A stretch of 40,679 nucleotides of DNA from Halobacteriales archaeon QS_8_69_26 (lineage in GTDB: Archaea > Halobacteriota > Halobacteria > Halobacteriales > SW-7-71-33), in NCBI GenBank assembly GCA_003023195.1, contig PXRX01000037.1:21366-62044 (forward strand). Direction: 5' to 3'. Positions 16,579-24,643 of the stretch are shown piece by piece. Under the pieces are notes generated by a model that did no database searches, was not told the DNA's origin, and was given only the letters and a program-made list of their open reading frames with translations. How positions within the stretch are numbered: position 1 is the first letter of the stretch; each line of letters starts with the position of its first letter. The position numbers and the translations under genes are program-made.

Positions 16579-17082
16579 TCACGCCGGCAGCGAGATCCGG
16601 GCGGCGACCTCCTCGTGGGCCGCGTCGAACACGTGGAGTTCCTCGACGGTCCAGGTCACGGGGTCGGGATCCCGCTCCCGGAGGCGGCGGACCGCGGCCG
16701 GGTCGCCGCCACGGGCCAGCGTGACGTGGGGGACGTACCCCTCGCCCTCCAGGCCCTCGACGGCCCCGAACTCCTCCACCAGGCGCTCGTGGGCCGTGAC
16801 GATCCCCGGACTCTCGACGGCCAGGTAGACCACCGGCCCGGTCCCGACGGGCGGGTCCTCGAAGACCCCGATCCCGCCGGTCCGGACCCGGACCGGGGGC
16901 AGGCCGGAGAGGGCGCGCCGGACCCGGCCGACCAGGTGGTCCGCCCCGCCGTCGGCGTCGCCGAGGCGCTTGACCAGCAGGGAGTGGCGCTCTCGGACCC
17001 GCTCGAAGCCGACCAGCAGGGGGTACAGGTCGTCGGCGATCCGCGACACCCGGCCGGGAACCGGCGCGTTACAGGAGAACAC
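16579..17082 (-). CDS. 2H phosphoesterase, 2'-5' RNA ligase family
   Basis: 167 residues. It contains the two HxTx-type motifs of the 2H phosphoesterase superfamily: HSLL at 33-36 and HVTL at 119-122, about 85 residues apart as usual. Related archaeal proteins act on 2',3'-cyclic phosphate ends of RNA (ThpR-type), but the first motif has Leu rather than Thr, so the exact reaction is unclear. I start at the GTG at 17082 because FSCNAPVPG fits the typical beginning of haloarchaeal homologues. A longer frame upstream is Gly/Pro-rich and looks non-coding. Confidence 0.78.
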   Translation of the reverse strand: MFSCNAPVPGRVSRIADDLYPLLVGFERVRERHSLLVKRLGDADGGADHLVGRVRRALSGLPPVRVRTGGIGVFEDPPVGTGPVVYLAVESPGIVTAHERLVEEFGAVEGLEGEGYVPHVTLARGGDPAAVRRLRERDPDPVTWTVEELHVFDAAHEEVAARISLPA

Positions 17083-17376
17083 CGGTTCGCCTCCTCCGGG
17101 TGAACACGTCGGATCGGCTCCCCCGGGCGGTGGTCCTCGCGAGGCCACCCACCGCGCGTCTCCGAACGGACTCCGTCACGCCCGACGCTGGGACGCCCCC
17201 GGGCAAAAGCCCTCCGTCGTGCCAGCACCCGGTCGATCCACCCGGACCACGGCCCCGGCCGTGCCCGTTGATCGCGGGACTGCAGGGTGCCGCTCGACCG
17301 ATCTCTCGCGGGACTGCGGGGTCCCCCTGCCCGGTCGGTTCACGGATCCGGCAACCGTTGCCGGCCCGGAGGACAA
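17083..17376. other. Intergenic region without recognisable gene
   Basis: High-GC gap between two divergent genes. The only structure I see is a short near-duplication of CGCGGGACTGC(A/G)GGG at 17273 and 17307, 34 bp apart. Confidence 0.5.
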
Positions 17377-17410
17377 CGCATATCACCGCTCCGTGTAAAC
17401 GGGGGTACCG

Positions 17411-18781
17411 ATGCGAAACAGGACGGTGGCCGTCGTCGCGACGCTCCTGGTGGTCGCGGCCGGGGCGGCGACTGCCACGGGGGTCGGTGCCACGGGACCC
17501 ACCGCGTCGACCGGGTCGACCCACCTCGCGGACGGATCGTCCGCCGTACCGGACGGACCGTCGACCGGGTCGGCCGCGGCCGTGGACCGGTCGGCCACCG
17601 TCGGAGGTGGACCCTCGGCCGGGTCGAGTCCGGCGGCCACGCCACCGGGAGGGTCGATCCGCGACCAGGTCGAGACCGACGAGATCAGACTCCGGATCGA
17701 CGTCGACGAGAACGGGAACGCACGCTGGACGGTCGAGTACTTCACCAGGCTGGACGACGAGAACACGACCGCGGCGTTCGAGTCCCTCCAGGACGACATC
17801 CGGGCGAACCCCGAGGACTACACCGCCAGGTTCGCGGAACGGATCCGGAACACCGTCCAGAGTGCCGAGAACGCGACCGGCCGGGAGATGAGCGCCTCGA
17901 ACTTCGAGGTCGACACCCGGCAGACCGAAACCGGGTTCGGGGTCATCGCCTACACCTACACGTGGACGAACTTCGCCCGTGTCGAGGCCGGCGGGGACCG
18001 CCTGGTGATCGGCGACGCCATCGATGGGTACCTCCTCGACGACAAGTCGACGATGATAATCTCCTGGTCCGAGGGCTACGAGCGGACGTCGGTCGACCCC
18101 GGCCCGGACTCGACGAGCGAACTGGGCGTCAGCTGGGAGGGCGACCGGACCGACTTCCTCCCGGGCCAGCCGCGGGTCACCGTCGAACGCTCCGCGGGGA
18201 CGACCGGGACCACGGGAACGACCGGGGCCACGGGAACGACCCAGCCGGGCGGCGGTGACACCGGGGACGGCGGCGGGGACGGCGGGATCAACGCCACGAC
18301 CGTCCTGCTGGTCCTCGTGGTCCTGGGCGTCGCCGCAGTGGGGATCTTCTACTTCACTCGGAGTGGCGGGACGTCGGCCCCGGTTCCAGTCCCGGACGAC
18401 GACGGCAACGACGGGGCCGGCGACGGGACCGACGCCGGGACCGAACCGGCGACGGCGGAGGAGGACGACGACGAGGAAGCCGCCATCGACGAGGAACTGT
18501 TGAGCAACGAGGAGCGGGTACTGCGCCTGCTCGAACGTAACGGGGGACGCATCAAGCAACAGGAGGTCGTCCAGGAACTGGGCTGGACCGAGGCGAAGAC
18601 CAGCCAGGTCGTCAGCGGGATGCGCGACGAGGGGACCATCGACGGGTTCCGACTGGGCCGGGAGAACGTGCTGACCCTCCCCGACGTGGACCAGGGGCCG
18701 GCCCCCGACGACGGCGAAGACGGCGAAGACGGCGAAGACGGGGACGACGGCGACGACGACCGGAGCTGGAACCAAATTTAA
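17411..18781 (+). CDS. Membrane-anchored winged-helix protein with extracellular domain
   Basis: 456 residues. An N-terminal signal peptide (about 1-27) is followed by a low-complexity Ser/Thr/Gly stretch. An extracellular domain of about 190 residues follows (RIDVDENGNARWTVEYFTRL ... TDFLPGQPRVTVERS), then a TTGTTG linker. One membrane helix (about 298-317, TVLLVLVVLGVAAVGIFYF) leads into a cytoplasmic acidic linker. The winged helix is about residues 358-420 (SNEERVLRLLERNGGRIKQQEVVQELGW), with an acidic tail. This layout occurs in a haloarchaeal family of presumed membrane-bound regulators (DUF7345/DUF7343-type, from memory). The extracellular part may sense a signal; no ligand or target is known. 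A TATA-like GCATATCAC at 17378 lies about 30 bp before the ATG. Confidence 0.85.
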   Translation: MRNRTVAVVATLLVVAAGAATATGVGATGPTASTGSTHLADGSSAVPDGPSTGSAAAVDRSATVGGGPSAGSSPAATPPGGSIRDQVETDEIRLRIDVDENGNARWTVEYFTRLDDENTTAAFESLQDDIRANPEDYTARFAERIRNTVQSAENATGREMSASNFEVDTRQTETGFGVIAYTYTWTNFARVEAGGDRLVIGDAIDGYLLDDKSTMIISWSEGYERTSVDPGPDSTSELGVSWEGDRTDFLPGQPRVTVERSAGTTGTTGTTGATGTTQPGGGDTGDGGGDGGINATTVLLVLVVLGVAAVGIFYFTRSGGTSAPVPVPDDDGNDGAGDGTDAGTEPATAEEDDDEEAAIDEELLSNEERVLRLLERNGGRIKQQEVVQELGWTEAKTSQVVSGMRDEGTIDGFRLGRENVLTLPDVDQGPAPDDGEDGEDGEDGDDGDDDRSWNQI

Positions 18782-18900
18782 AAGCACCGATGGTTAACGA
18801 CACCCCCGCGGCACCGATGTTCGAAATCGGCACACAGAGCGGCGATAAGCCGATTCTAAATCCGGGTAAACTGACGTTGATCCGGATCCAAGATCGGCAC

Positions 18901-18906
18901 TTTATA
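18901..18906 (+). promoter_or_regulatory. TATA box of the NGTP-repeat protein gene
   Basis: TTTATA lies 27-32 bp before the ATG at 18933, implying a leaderless or near-leaderless message. The start is a double ATG (18933 and 18936). Confidence 0.6.
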
Positions 18907-18932
18907 TGTGACGACAGGAGAGTACGATACTA

Positions 18933-20381
18933 ATGATGCGGCAACCCCTCACCGTGCTCGTCGTGCTCGCGGTCGTCGCGGGGACGGTTCTGCCCGCCGT
19001 GGCGGCGGTGCAGGTTGGCCAGGGCGCCCAGGACCTGGCCTCGCCGTCCGCGGATTCCGTCGCGACGGCCAACGAGTCCGACAACACCACCCCGGGTCAG
19101 CAACTCTCCGGGGTCGTGGGCGTCGGGGCAGCCGAGATCGACGGCGAACTCGGCGAACGCAGCCTCTCCGAACGCCTCAACCGGTCCGGTACCAACGACT
19201 CGAGGGCCAAGGTCGTGGCGGAGCGGGTCGACGAGCTACGAGACCGACTCGAACGCTTGCAGGAACGACGGCAGGCACTGATCGAGGTCCGGAACAACGG
19301 CACGATCACACAGGGCGAGTTCCGCGCCCGGATGGCCGAACTCGCGGCGAACGTCTCGGCGACCGAACGGGTCCTGAACGCGACCGCCGACGCCGCCGGG
19401 GGACTGCCCGAGGAGACCCTGGAAGACAACGGCGTCAACGTCTCGTCCATCCAGGAACTCCGCCGGAACGCCAGCGAACTGACCGGTCCCGAAGTCTCGG
19501 AGATCGCCCGGTCGATAGCGGGTAACGGGGCCGGCGACGGCATGACCGGACCGCCCGATTTCGCAGGGCCGCCCAACGGCACGCCCGGTCCGCCCAACGG
19601 CACGCCCGGGAACGGTACCCCTGGTGCCCCTAACGGCACGCCCGGTGGACCGAACGGCACGCCCGGTGCTCCCAACGGCACGCCCGGGAACGGTACCCCT
19701 GGTGCCCCCAACGGCACGCCCGGTGGACCGAACGGCACGCCCGGTGCTCCCAACGGCACGCCCGGGAACGGTACCCCTGGTGCCCCTAACGGCACGCCCG
19801 GTCCGCCCAACGGGACGCCCGGGAACGGTACCCCTGGTCCCCCCAACGGCACGCCCGGTCCGCCCAACGGGACGCCCGGGAACGGTACCCCTGGTGCCCC
19901 CAACGGCACGCCCGGGAACGGTACCCCTGGTGCCCCCAACGGCACGCCCGGCGCTCCCAACGGTACCCCCGGTGGACCGAACGGCACGCCCGGTGCTCCC
20001 AACGGCACGCCCAGCGAGACCCCCGGCGACGACAACGAGTCCGACGAGACCGGGACCCCGGGCGGACCGCCGGACGGCACCCCCGCCGACGGGAACGAGA
20101 CCGACGCGCCGAACGGGACGGACGGCGACACCCCCGGCGACGGCGACGACGGTGACGCTCCCGGCGACGGCAACGACGGTGACGCTCCCGGCGACGGCGA
20201 CGACGGTGACGCTCCCGGCGACGGCGACGACGGTGACGCTCCCGGCGACGGCGAGGACGGCGACACCCCCGGCGACGGCGAGGACGGCGACCCCGGTGGT
20301 GGCGGTGATAACTCCGGCGGCGATGACGGCGACAACCCCGGTGGTGGCGGGGACGGTGACGGCGGCGGACCACCCTCGTAA
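18933..20381 (+). CDS. Secreted protein with NGTPG repeats and acidic Gly-rich tail
   Basis: 482 residues. A Sec-type signal peptide (about 1-25, ending AVAAV) is followed by a helical, charged N-terminal domain (about 55-205). In that domain VDELRDRLERLQERRQALIEV looks coiled-coil-like, and the domain resembles a haloarchaeal family I recall as DUF7096. Residues about 212-362 are an array of PNGTPG and GNGTPG units containing 23 NGTP sequences. A tail of GDGDDGDAP repeats ends the chain, with no transmembrane anchor. Each NGT is a possible N-glycosylation sequon, but the Pro after each Thr may hinder modification. The Pro/Gly-rich array suggests an extended stalk or matrix protein; this is inference. 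Confidence 0.8.
   Translation: MMRQPLTVLVVLAVVAGTVLPAVAAVQVGQGAQDLASPSADSVATANESDNTTPGQQLSGVVGVGAAEIDGELGERSLSERLNRSGTNDSRAKVVAERVDELRDRLERLQERRQALIEVRNNGTITQGEFRARMAELAANVSATERVLNATADAAGGLPEETLEDNGVNVSSIQELRRNASELTGPEVSEIARSIAGNGAGDGMTGPPDFAGPPNGTPGPPNGTPGNGTPGAPNGTPGGPNGTPGAPNGTPGNGTPGAPNGTPGGPNGTPGAPNGTPGNGTPGAPNGTPGPPNGTPGNGTPGPPNGTPGPPNGTPGNGTPGAPNGTPGNGTPGAPNGTPGAPNGTPGGPNGTPGAPNGTPSETPGDDNESDETGTPGGPPDGTPADGNETDAPNGTDGDTPGDGDDGDAPGDGNDGDAPGDGDDGDAPGDGDDGDAPGDGEDGDTPGDGEDGDPGGGGDNSGGDDGDNPGGGGDGDGGGPPS
19567..20012 (+). repeat. NGTPG-coding tandem repeat array
   Basis: Interleaved 18-bp (xPNGTPG) and 15-bp (NGTPG) units form higher-order blocks. The block CCCAACGGCACGCCCGG plus GAACGGTACCCCTGG recurs many times with near-perfect DNA identity, pointing to recent expansion by slippage or recombination. 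Confidence 0.9.
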
Positions 20382-20460
20382 GTCGATCGTCCAACGGATC
20401 GATAGTTCTCACGGGCCGGTTTCTCGACCCCGGTGACGCGGACCGTCGAGTCCAGCAAGC

Positions 20461-20576
20461 GGCCGGTAACTGGGTCCCGCAAGTGGCCGGTAACTGGATC
20501 CCGCAAGTGGCCGGTAACTGGATCCCGCAAGTGGCCGGTAACTGGATCCCGCAAGTGGCCGGTAACTGGGTCCCGG
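20461..20576. repeat. Five 24-bp direct repeats upstream of a small gene
   Basis: GGCCGGTAACTGG begins at 20461, 20485, 20509, 20533 and 20557, exactly 24 bp apart, joined by ATCCCGCAAGT. The core CCGGTAACTGG is an imperfect dyad. The array ends about 57 bp before the ATG at 20633. It could be coding, because a frame running through it joins the small protein. Its position suits a multi-site operator equally well. Confidence 0.85.
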
Positions 20577-20632
20577 TGCCACCTCGTCCCGGACCGACCA
20601 AATCATACTGCTGGGGGCCGAAGTTTGGCCCG

Positions 20633-20893
20633 ATGGCCGATCCACTGCACGTCGAGGCCGGGGAACTCGACCCCGAGGAACTCCTGACGGTACTCGAAGA
20701 GGGCAAGCGGGTCGTGGTCCGCACCGAGATGCTCGGCAGCGACCACGAGGTGACGTTGCGACACGACGGCGAGGTGTACTACTGCGACACGCCCACCACG
20801 CTGCACCGTCACGAGTCCCGGTCGGAGATGCGGCGGTGCCTCGACCACCAGGGGTACGTCCAGGAGGACGACGGGACGAGGGAGGAAGCCTGA
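20633..20893 (+). CDS. Small conserved haloarchaeal protein
   Basis: 86 residues, MADPLHVEAGELDPEELL to the end. The pattern of beta-strands (RVVVRTEMLGSDHEVTLRHDGEVYYCDTP) followed by a short helix with an RRCLDHQGY motif matches small conserved haloarchaeal proteins I have seen annotated only as hypothetical. One Cys sits in YYCDTP and one in RRCL. The ATG at 20633 is chosen because conservation begins there, although the frame stays open upstream through the 24-bp repeat array (repeated QVAGNWIP). Function unknown. Confidence 0.75.
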   Translation: MADPLHVEAGELDPEELLTVLEEGKRVVVRTEMLGSDHEVTLRHDGEVYYCDTPTTLHRHESRSEMRRCLDHQGYVQEDDGTREEA

Positions 20894-21063
20894 GACCGTC
20901 CGGGGCGACGGGGGAGGAAGTCCGAAATCACCCGGGATGACGGGGGGAAACCCGACCGCCTGGGACGACGGAGATTCACCGAACCGATCCGGAGGGGTCT
21001 CCGGCGGGCGTGGGGTGAGGGCGTGCCAGGGGGTTTTTACTCGGGGACACTCTACCGGAACGC

Positions 21064-21456
21064 ATGACAGATTCGGGGCGGCCGTCAGGTGATCCCCCGA
21101 GGATGGGGGAGTTGATGGAGCAGCTGGACCCGGAGTTCACCGACGTGATGAGTTGCGTGTTCGGGATCAGCGACCACGAGACCCGGACTTACCTGGCATT
21201 GCTCGACCGGCCCGGGAGCACGGTGGAGGAACTCGCCGGGGACCTGGACCGCGACCGGAGCAACGTCAACCGCTCGCTGTCGACGCTCCTGGAGAACGGC
21301 CTGGCGCGACGGGAGCGCCGCCTGCTGGACTCCGGCGGGTACGTCTACCAGTACACCGCGACGCCGCTGCCCGAGGCCAAGGAACTGCTTCACGACGCCC
21401 TCGACGACTGGGTCGAGCGGGTCCACGCGGAGATAGACGCCTTCGGCGACGAGTGA
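21064..21456 (+). CDS. TrmB-like winged-helix transcriptional regulator
   Basis: 130 residues. An N-terminal Gly/Pro-rich lead precedes a winged helix (about 40-105): SDHETRTYLALLDRPGSTVEELAGDLDRDRSNVNRSLSTLLENGLARRE. It then has a wing with YVYQYTATP and a C-terminal helix (ELLHDALDDWVERVHAEIDAF) that probably dimerises. It lacks the sugar-binding domain of full TrmB proteins, so it belongs to the short haloarchaeal TrmB/MarR-like group. A T-rich TATA-like element (TTTTTACT near 21035) stands about 28 bp before the ATG. Target genes are not evident; it is convergent with the PKD lipoprotein. Confidence 0.85.
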   Translation: MTDSGRPSGDPPRMGELMEQLDPEFTDVMSCVFGISDHETRTYLALLDRPGSTVEELAGDLDRDRSNVNRSLSTLLENGLARRERRLLDSGGYVYQYTATPLPEAKELLHDALDDWVERVHAEIDAFGDE

Positions 21457-21536
21457 GTCGTTGCCGCCCGACGGATCCCAACCGGATCCGCCGGGCCGGC
21501 CGTCGACCGACGGATCGCTCCCGAGTGTGGGACCGG

Positions 21537-22535
21537 TCACCGCCTGCGGGCGGCCGCGACGCCGACCAGGAGAAGGACGGCGAGGAGGGCCAGGCCGACG
21601 CCGAACCCGGGCATGCCGAGGAAGCCACTCGACGGGACGGAGACGGTCCGGGTCTCCGCGTCGGTCGCGTCGTACTGGTCGGTGACCCTCAGCGTCACGT
21701 TGTGCTCGTCGGCGTCCTCGAACGTGTGCGTGACCGTCTCGCCGGTCGCGTTGACCTCGCCGTCGCCGTTGAAGTCCCACTCGTAGGTGACGTCGTCACC
21801 ATCGGGGTCGGTCGACTCGGAGGCGTCGAACTCGACCTCCTGGCCCGTGCTGGGCTCTTCGGGGTCGACCGAGAACGCGGCCGACGGCGGTTCGTTCGTG
21901 ACACTCACTGCCCGGATCGACGTGTTACTGAACACGTCCGACCCGGTTCGCTCCCAGGTCGCCGTCCGGCCGTCGATTTCGTCGGCGTTGGTTTCTTCCT
22001 CGACGACCGGGCCGGGCATCGTCAGCGTGTACTCAAGGGAGAACTGGCCACTGAACTCCTCGTCCTCGCCCTCGGTGTCGTTGATTTCCTCGTCGGAGTC
22101 GAACGAGTCGTCGACGTAGACGACCCGGTCCTCCTCGACCGTGACGTCTATCTGGGGGTCCGAGGATTGCCCCGCCTGGTCCTGCCCGTCACCGCCACCA
22201 CCGAAGTCCGACCCGTCGATTTCGTCGGGGTCGAAGTCCTCGAGGACTATCGTAATGATCCCCTGGTCGTCCTCCTCCTCGACCGTGACCTCTATCGACC
22301 CGTAGGCCTCCTCGTCGTACCCCGCCTTGATCGACTCTTCGAGGGTCATGTTCTCCTCCTGGGCGCTCTGGTTCATCTGATCGAGCAACGTGGTCGGCAT
22401 CTCCATTCGCGTCTCGTATCGTTCGATGGTCCCGTCGTTGTTGACCGTCGAACCGGTCGAGATAGTCAGACAACCGCTCGCGACCACGGCCACCACGAGG
22501 GCGATGGCCCCGAACGTTCGAACGTGGTCGTGCAT
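21537..22535 (-). CDS. PKD-domain lipoprotein with PGF-CTERM-like tail
   Basis: 332 residues. The N-terminus has a signal peptide and lipobox VVASGC (Cys22). An uncharacterised domain (about 30-200) has several N-glycosylation sequons. A PKD domain follows (about 205-290: PPSAAFSVDPEEPSTG ... YEWDFNGDG ... HTFEDADEHNVTLRVTD). The last 25 residues read PGF, then a hydrophobic helix, then RRR. That is the PGF-CTERM signal processed by archaeosortase A in haloarchaea. Having both a lipobox and a PGF-CTERM-like tail is unusual. The protein is surface-exposed in either case. A TATA-like AGTTATTTACC on this strand (22558-22568) lies about 29 bp before the ATG. Confidence 0.87.
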   Translation of the reverse strand: MHDHVRTFGAIALVVAVVASGCLTISTGSTVNNDGTIERYETRMEMPTTLLDQMNQSAQEENMTLEESIKAGYDEEAYGSIEVTVEEEDDQGIITIVLEDFDPDEIDGSDFGGGGDGQDQAGQSSDPQIDVTVEEDRVVYVDDSFDSDEEINDTEGEDEEFSGQFSLEYTLTMPGPVVEEETNADEIDGRTATWERTGSDVFSNTSIRAVSVTNEPPSAAFSVDPEEPSTGQEVEFDASESTDPDGDDVTYEWDFNGDGEVNATGETVTHTFEDADEHNVTLRVTDQYDATDAETRTVSVPSSGFLGMPGFGVGLALLAVLLLVGVAAARRR

Positions 22536-22557
22536 GAAAACGTAGTGGACAATTCGC

Positions 22558-22568
22558 GGTAAATAACT
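22558..22568 (-). promoter_or_regulatory. TATA box of the PKD lipoprotein gene
   Basis: AGTTATTTACC on the minus strand is centred about 29 bp upstream of the ATG at 22535, fitting leaderless transcription. Confidence 0.5.
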
Positions 22569-22711
22569 ACTGGCATGTGATCCCGGATGGCGCCGAGGAG
22601 GGCGCGTCCCCGTCCGGGACGGCGTCGACGTGGCCCATCCCGCCCCGGGGATCCGGGAGCGGCGGGCACGGACCCACTCCCTTTTCAGTGTCGGGGTCGT
22701 TCCGGCGTCTA

Positions 22712-23971
22712 GTGACCGTCGAAGCCGACGACCGGGACCCGCCACCGGACGGCCGGGAGGGGTCCTGGCTGGCCTGCGTCGAGTGCGGGACCACGTTCCC
22801 CCCGTTCGCCGCGGTGCGGTACCGGTGCGACGAGTGTAGCGGCCTCCTGGAGGTCCGCTACGCCGACCCGCCGACGTTCGAGGACTTCCGGGGTCGCGGG
22901 CGGGGCGTCTGGCGCTACGCGCCGGCCCTGCCGCTGGAGTCGGGAGTGAGCCTGCCGGAGGGGGACACACCGCTCCACCGCGTCCCCGACATCCGCGAGG
23001 AACTGGACCTGCGGGCCCTCCGGGTCAAGCACGAGGGGATGAACCCGACCGGGAGCTTCAAGGACCGCGGGATGACCGTCGGCGTCGCCGTCGCCCGCCG
23101 GGTCGGGGTCGACCGCCTCGCCTGCGCCTCGACGGGCAACACCAGCGCCGCGCTGGCCGCCTACGGCGCCCGGGCGAACATGGAGACCCTCGTCCTGTTG
23201 CCCGCAGGGAAGGTCGCCGCGGGCAAGGTCGCACAGGCCGCCCTCCACGGCGCCCGGATCCTGGAGGTGGACGGCAACTTCGACACCTGTCTCGACGTGG
23301 TCGACGACCTGGCGACCCGGGGCGAGGCCTACCTGCTGAACTCGCTGAACCCCTTCAGACTGGAGGGACAGAAGACCATCGGCCTCGAAATTCTCGAGTC
23401 GTTCCGCGAGGAGTACGGCACCGTCCCGGACCGGATCGTTCTCCCCGTCGGCAACGCCGGCAACACGGCCGCGCTGTACAAGTGCTTCCGGGAACTGGCC
23501 GCCGCCGGTGCCCTCGACCCCGACGACGTGCCGACGTTGACCGGCGTCCAGGCCGAGGGCGCGGCCCCGTTCGTCGAGGCCGTCGAGGCCGCCGCCGACG
23601 AGGTGCGCCGCTGGCCCGAGGTGGAGACCCGCGCGACCGCCATCCGGATCGGCAACCCGGTCAACGCGCCGAAGGCCCTCCCCGGAATCTACGAGACGGG
23701 CGGCACCGCGGTCGCGGTGAGCGACGAGGAGATAACGGCCGCCCAGCGCTCGCTGGCGGCGGAGGGGGTCGGCGTCGAACCGGCCTCGGCCGCCTCCGTG
23801 GCGGGCCTCCGGCGGTTGCGCGAGGACGGCGTCGTCGGGGCCGACGAGCGGGTGGTCTGTCTCACCACGGGCCACCTCCTGAAGGACCCCGACGCCGCCG
23901 CGGCCGCCGGCGCCGACACCGAACCCGTCCCCGGGACGACCGAGGGGGTCCTCGACCACCTCAAAGGGTGA
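22712..23971 (+). CDS. thrC: Threonine synthase
   Basis: 419 residues from a GTG start. It converts O-phosphohomoserine to threonine with pyridoxal phosphate. An N-terminal zinc-ribbon-like element (Cys22, Cys25, Cys39, Cys42), typical of archaeal threonine synthases, precedes the fold-type II PLP domain. Lys117 in NPTGSFKDRGM is the PLP lysine, STGNTSAALAAYG binds the substrate phosphate, and PVGNAGN is the cofactor phosphate loop. The frame is open further upstream, but that stretch reads Gly/Ser/Pro-rich and lies in the promoter of the divergent lipoprotein. The GTG at 22712 is therefore the likely start. Confidence 0.93.
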   Translation: MTVEADDRDPPPDGREGSWLACVECGTTFPPFAAVRYRCDECSGLLEVRYADPPTFEDFRGRGRGVWRYAPALPLESGVSLPEGDTPLHRVPDIREELDLRALRVKHEGMNPTGSFKDRGMTVGVAVARRVGVDRLACASTGNTSAALAAYGARANMETLVLLPAGKVAAGKVAQAALHGARILEVDGNFDTCLDVVDDLATRGEAYLLNSLNPFRLEGQKTIGLEILESFREEYGTVPDRIVLPVGNAGNTAALYKCFRELAAAGALDPDDVPTLTGVQAEGAAPFVEAVEAAADEVRRWPEVETRATAIRIGNPVNAPKALPGIYETGGTAVAVSDEEITAAQRSLAAEGVGVEPASAASVAGLRRLREDGVVGADERVVCLTTGHLLKDPDAAAAAGADTEPVPGTTEGVLDHLKG

Positions 23972-24067
23972 CCGATCCCGTCGCACGGGGGTGATCGCGG
24001 TCCCGGGAGAGTGATCGACCGGTTCCCGGAGGATCACCGACGGCCGAGGTGAGGGCCGACGACGACC

Positions 24068-24511
24068 TCAGGCGTGGCGGACGATGTGGACGTCGTAGCG
24101 CGGGTCCTCGGAGACGGGCGTCCCGACGCTGGACAGCGGCGTCGACACCCGGCCTGCGTTCGCGCTCCCGACGGAGAGGACCGACGCCCCCACCTCGGCG
24201 GCCACCTCGTGGATCGTCCGGACGACGTCGGTCGTGAGCGAGGCCGTCGCGGAGACGTCCTCCGGGACCTCCGTCCGGTGAGTCGCGCCGGGGGCGACCG
24301 CTTCCGCCCGGTCGCGCAACCGCCCGGCCACGAGGTCGGGGTCGAACGGTTCGTCGGGGGCGATCCACCCCCGCTCGCGGGCGTACTCCTCGCTCGGCGG
24401 GACGACCGACGGGACGACCACCTCCTCGCCGGTGAACTCGCCGAACTCGACCGCCCGTTCCAGGGCCGCCGTCGAGAGATCTGACCCGTCGAACGGCACA
24501 AGCAGGGCCAT
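24068..24511 (-). CDS. Universal stress protein (UspA) family
   Basis: 147 residues. It starts ALLVPFDGSDLSTAALERAVEFG, with the Asp of the first strand typical of UspA. It ends with a G-x4-G-x9-G(T) loop (GSANAGRVSTPLSSVGT), close to the ATP-binding pattern of the family but one to two residues longer in the first gap. Nucleotide binding is therefore uncertain. The ATG at 24511 is preferred to the GTG three codons upstream. It is convergent with thrC. Confidence 0.87.
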   Translation of the reverse strand: MALLVPFDGSDLSTAALERAVEFGEFTGEEVVVPSVVPPSEEYARERGWIAPDEPFDPDLVAGRLRDRAEAVAPGATHRTEVPEDVSATASLTTDVVRTIHEVAAEVGASVLSVGSANAGRVSTPLSSVGTPVSEDPRYDVHIVRHA

Positions 24512-24643
24512 ATCGGACACTCGTGTCGGCGAGAGTTAATTCTCGGTTAGGGAGGAGGCTCCCGATCGGAGACGGAGGCGTCCCGGGTCGGCAGGAGCCT
24601 CCCGGATCGGACGGGAGCGTTCCGGGTTTGCGGATCCCCGGGA

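Noticed and set aside
19567..20012. CRISPR-like array
   Set aside because: The units are in-frame coding repeats without unique spacers; no cas genes are present.
20461..20576. CRISPR-like array of 24-bp units
   Set aside because: There are no spacers between the units; it is a simple tandem repeat.
20483..20632. Start of the small conserved protein at 20483 with repeated QVAGNWIP
   Set aside because: Conserved-looking sequence starts at 20633; the upstream repeat is open in several frames, as expected of a 24-bp repeat without stops.
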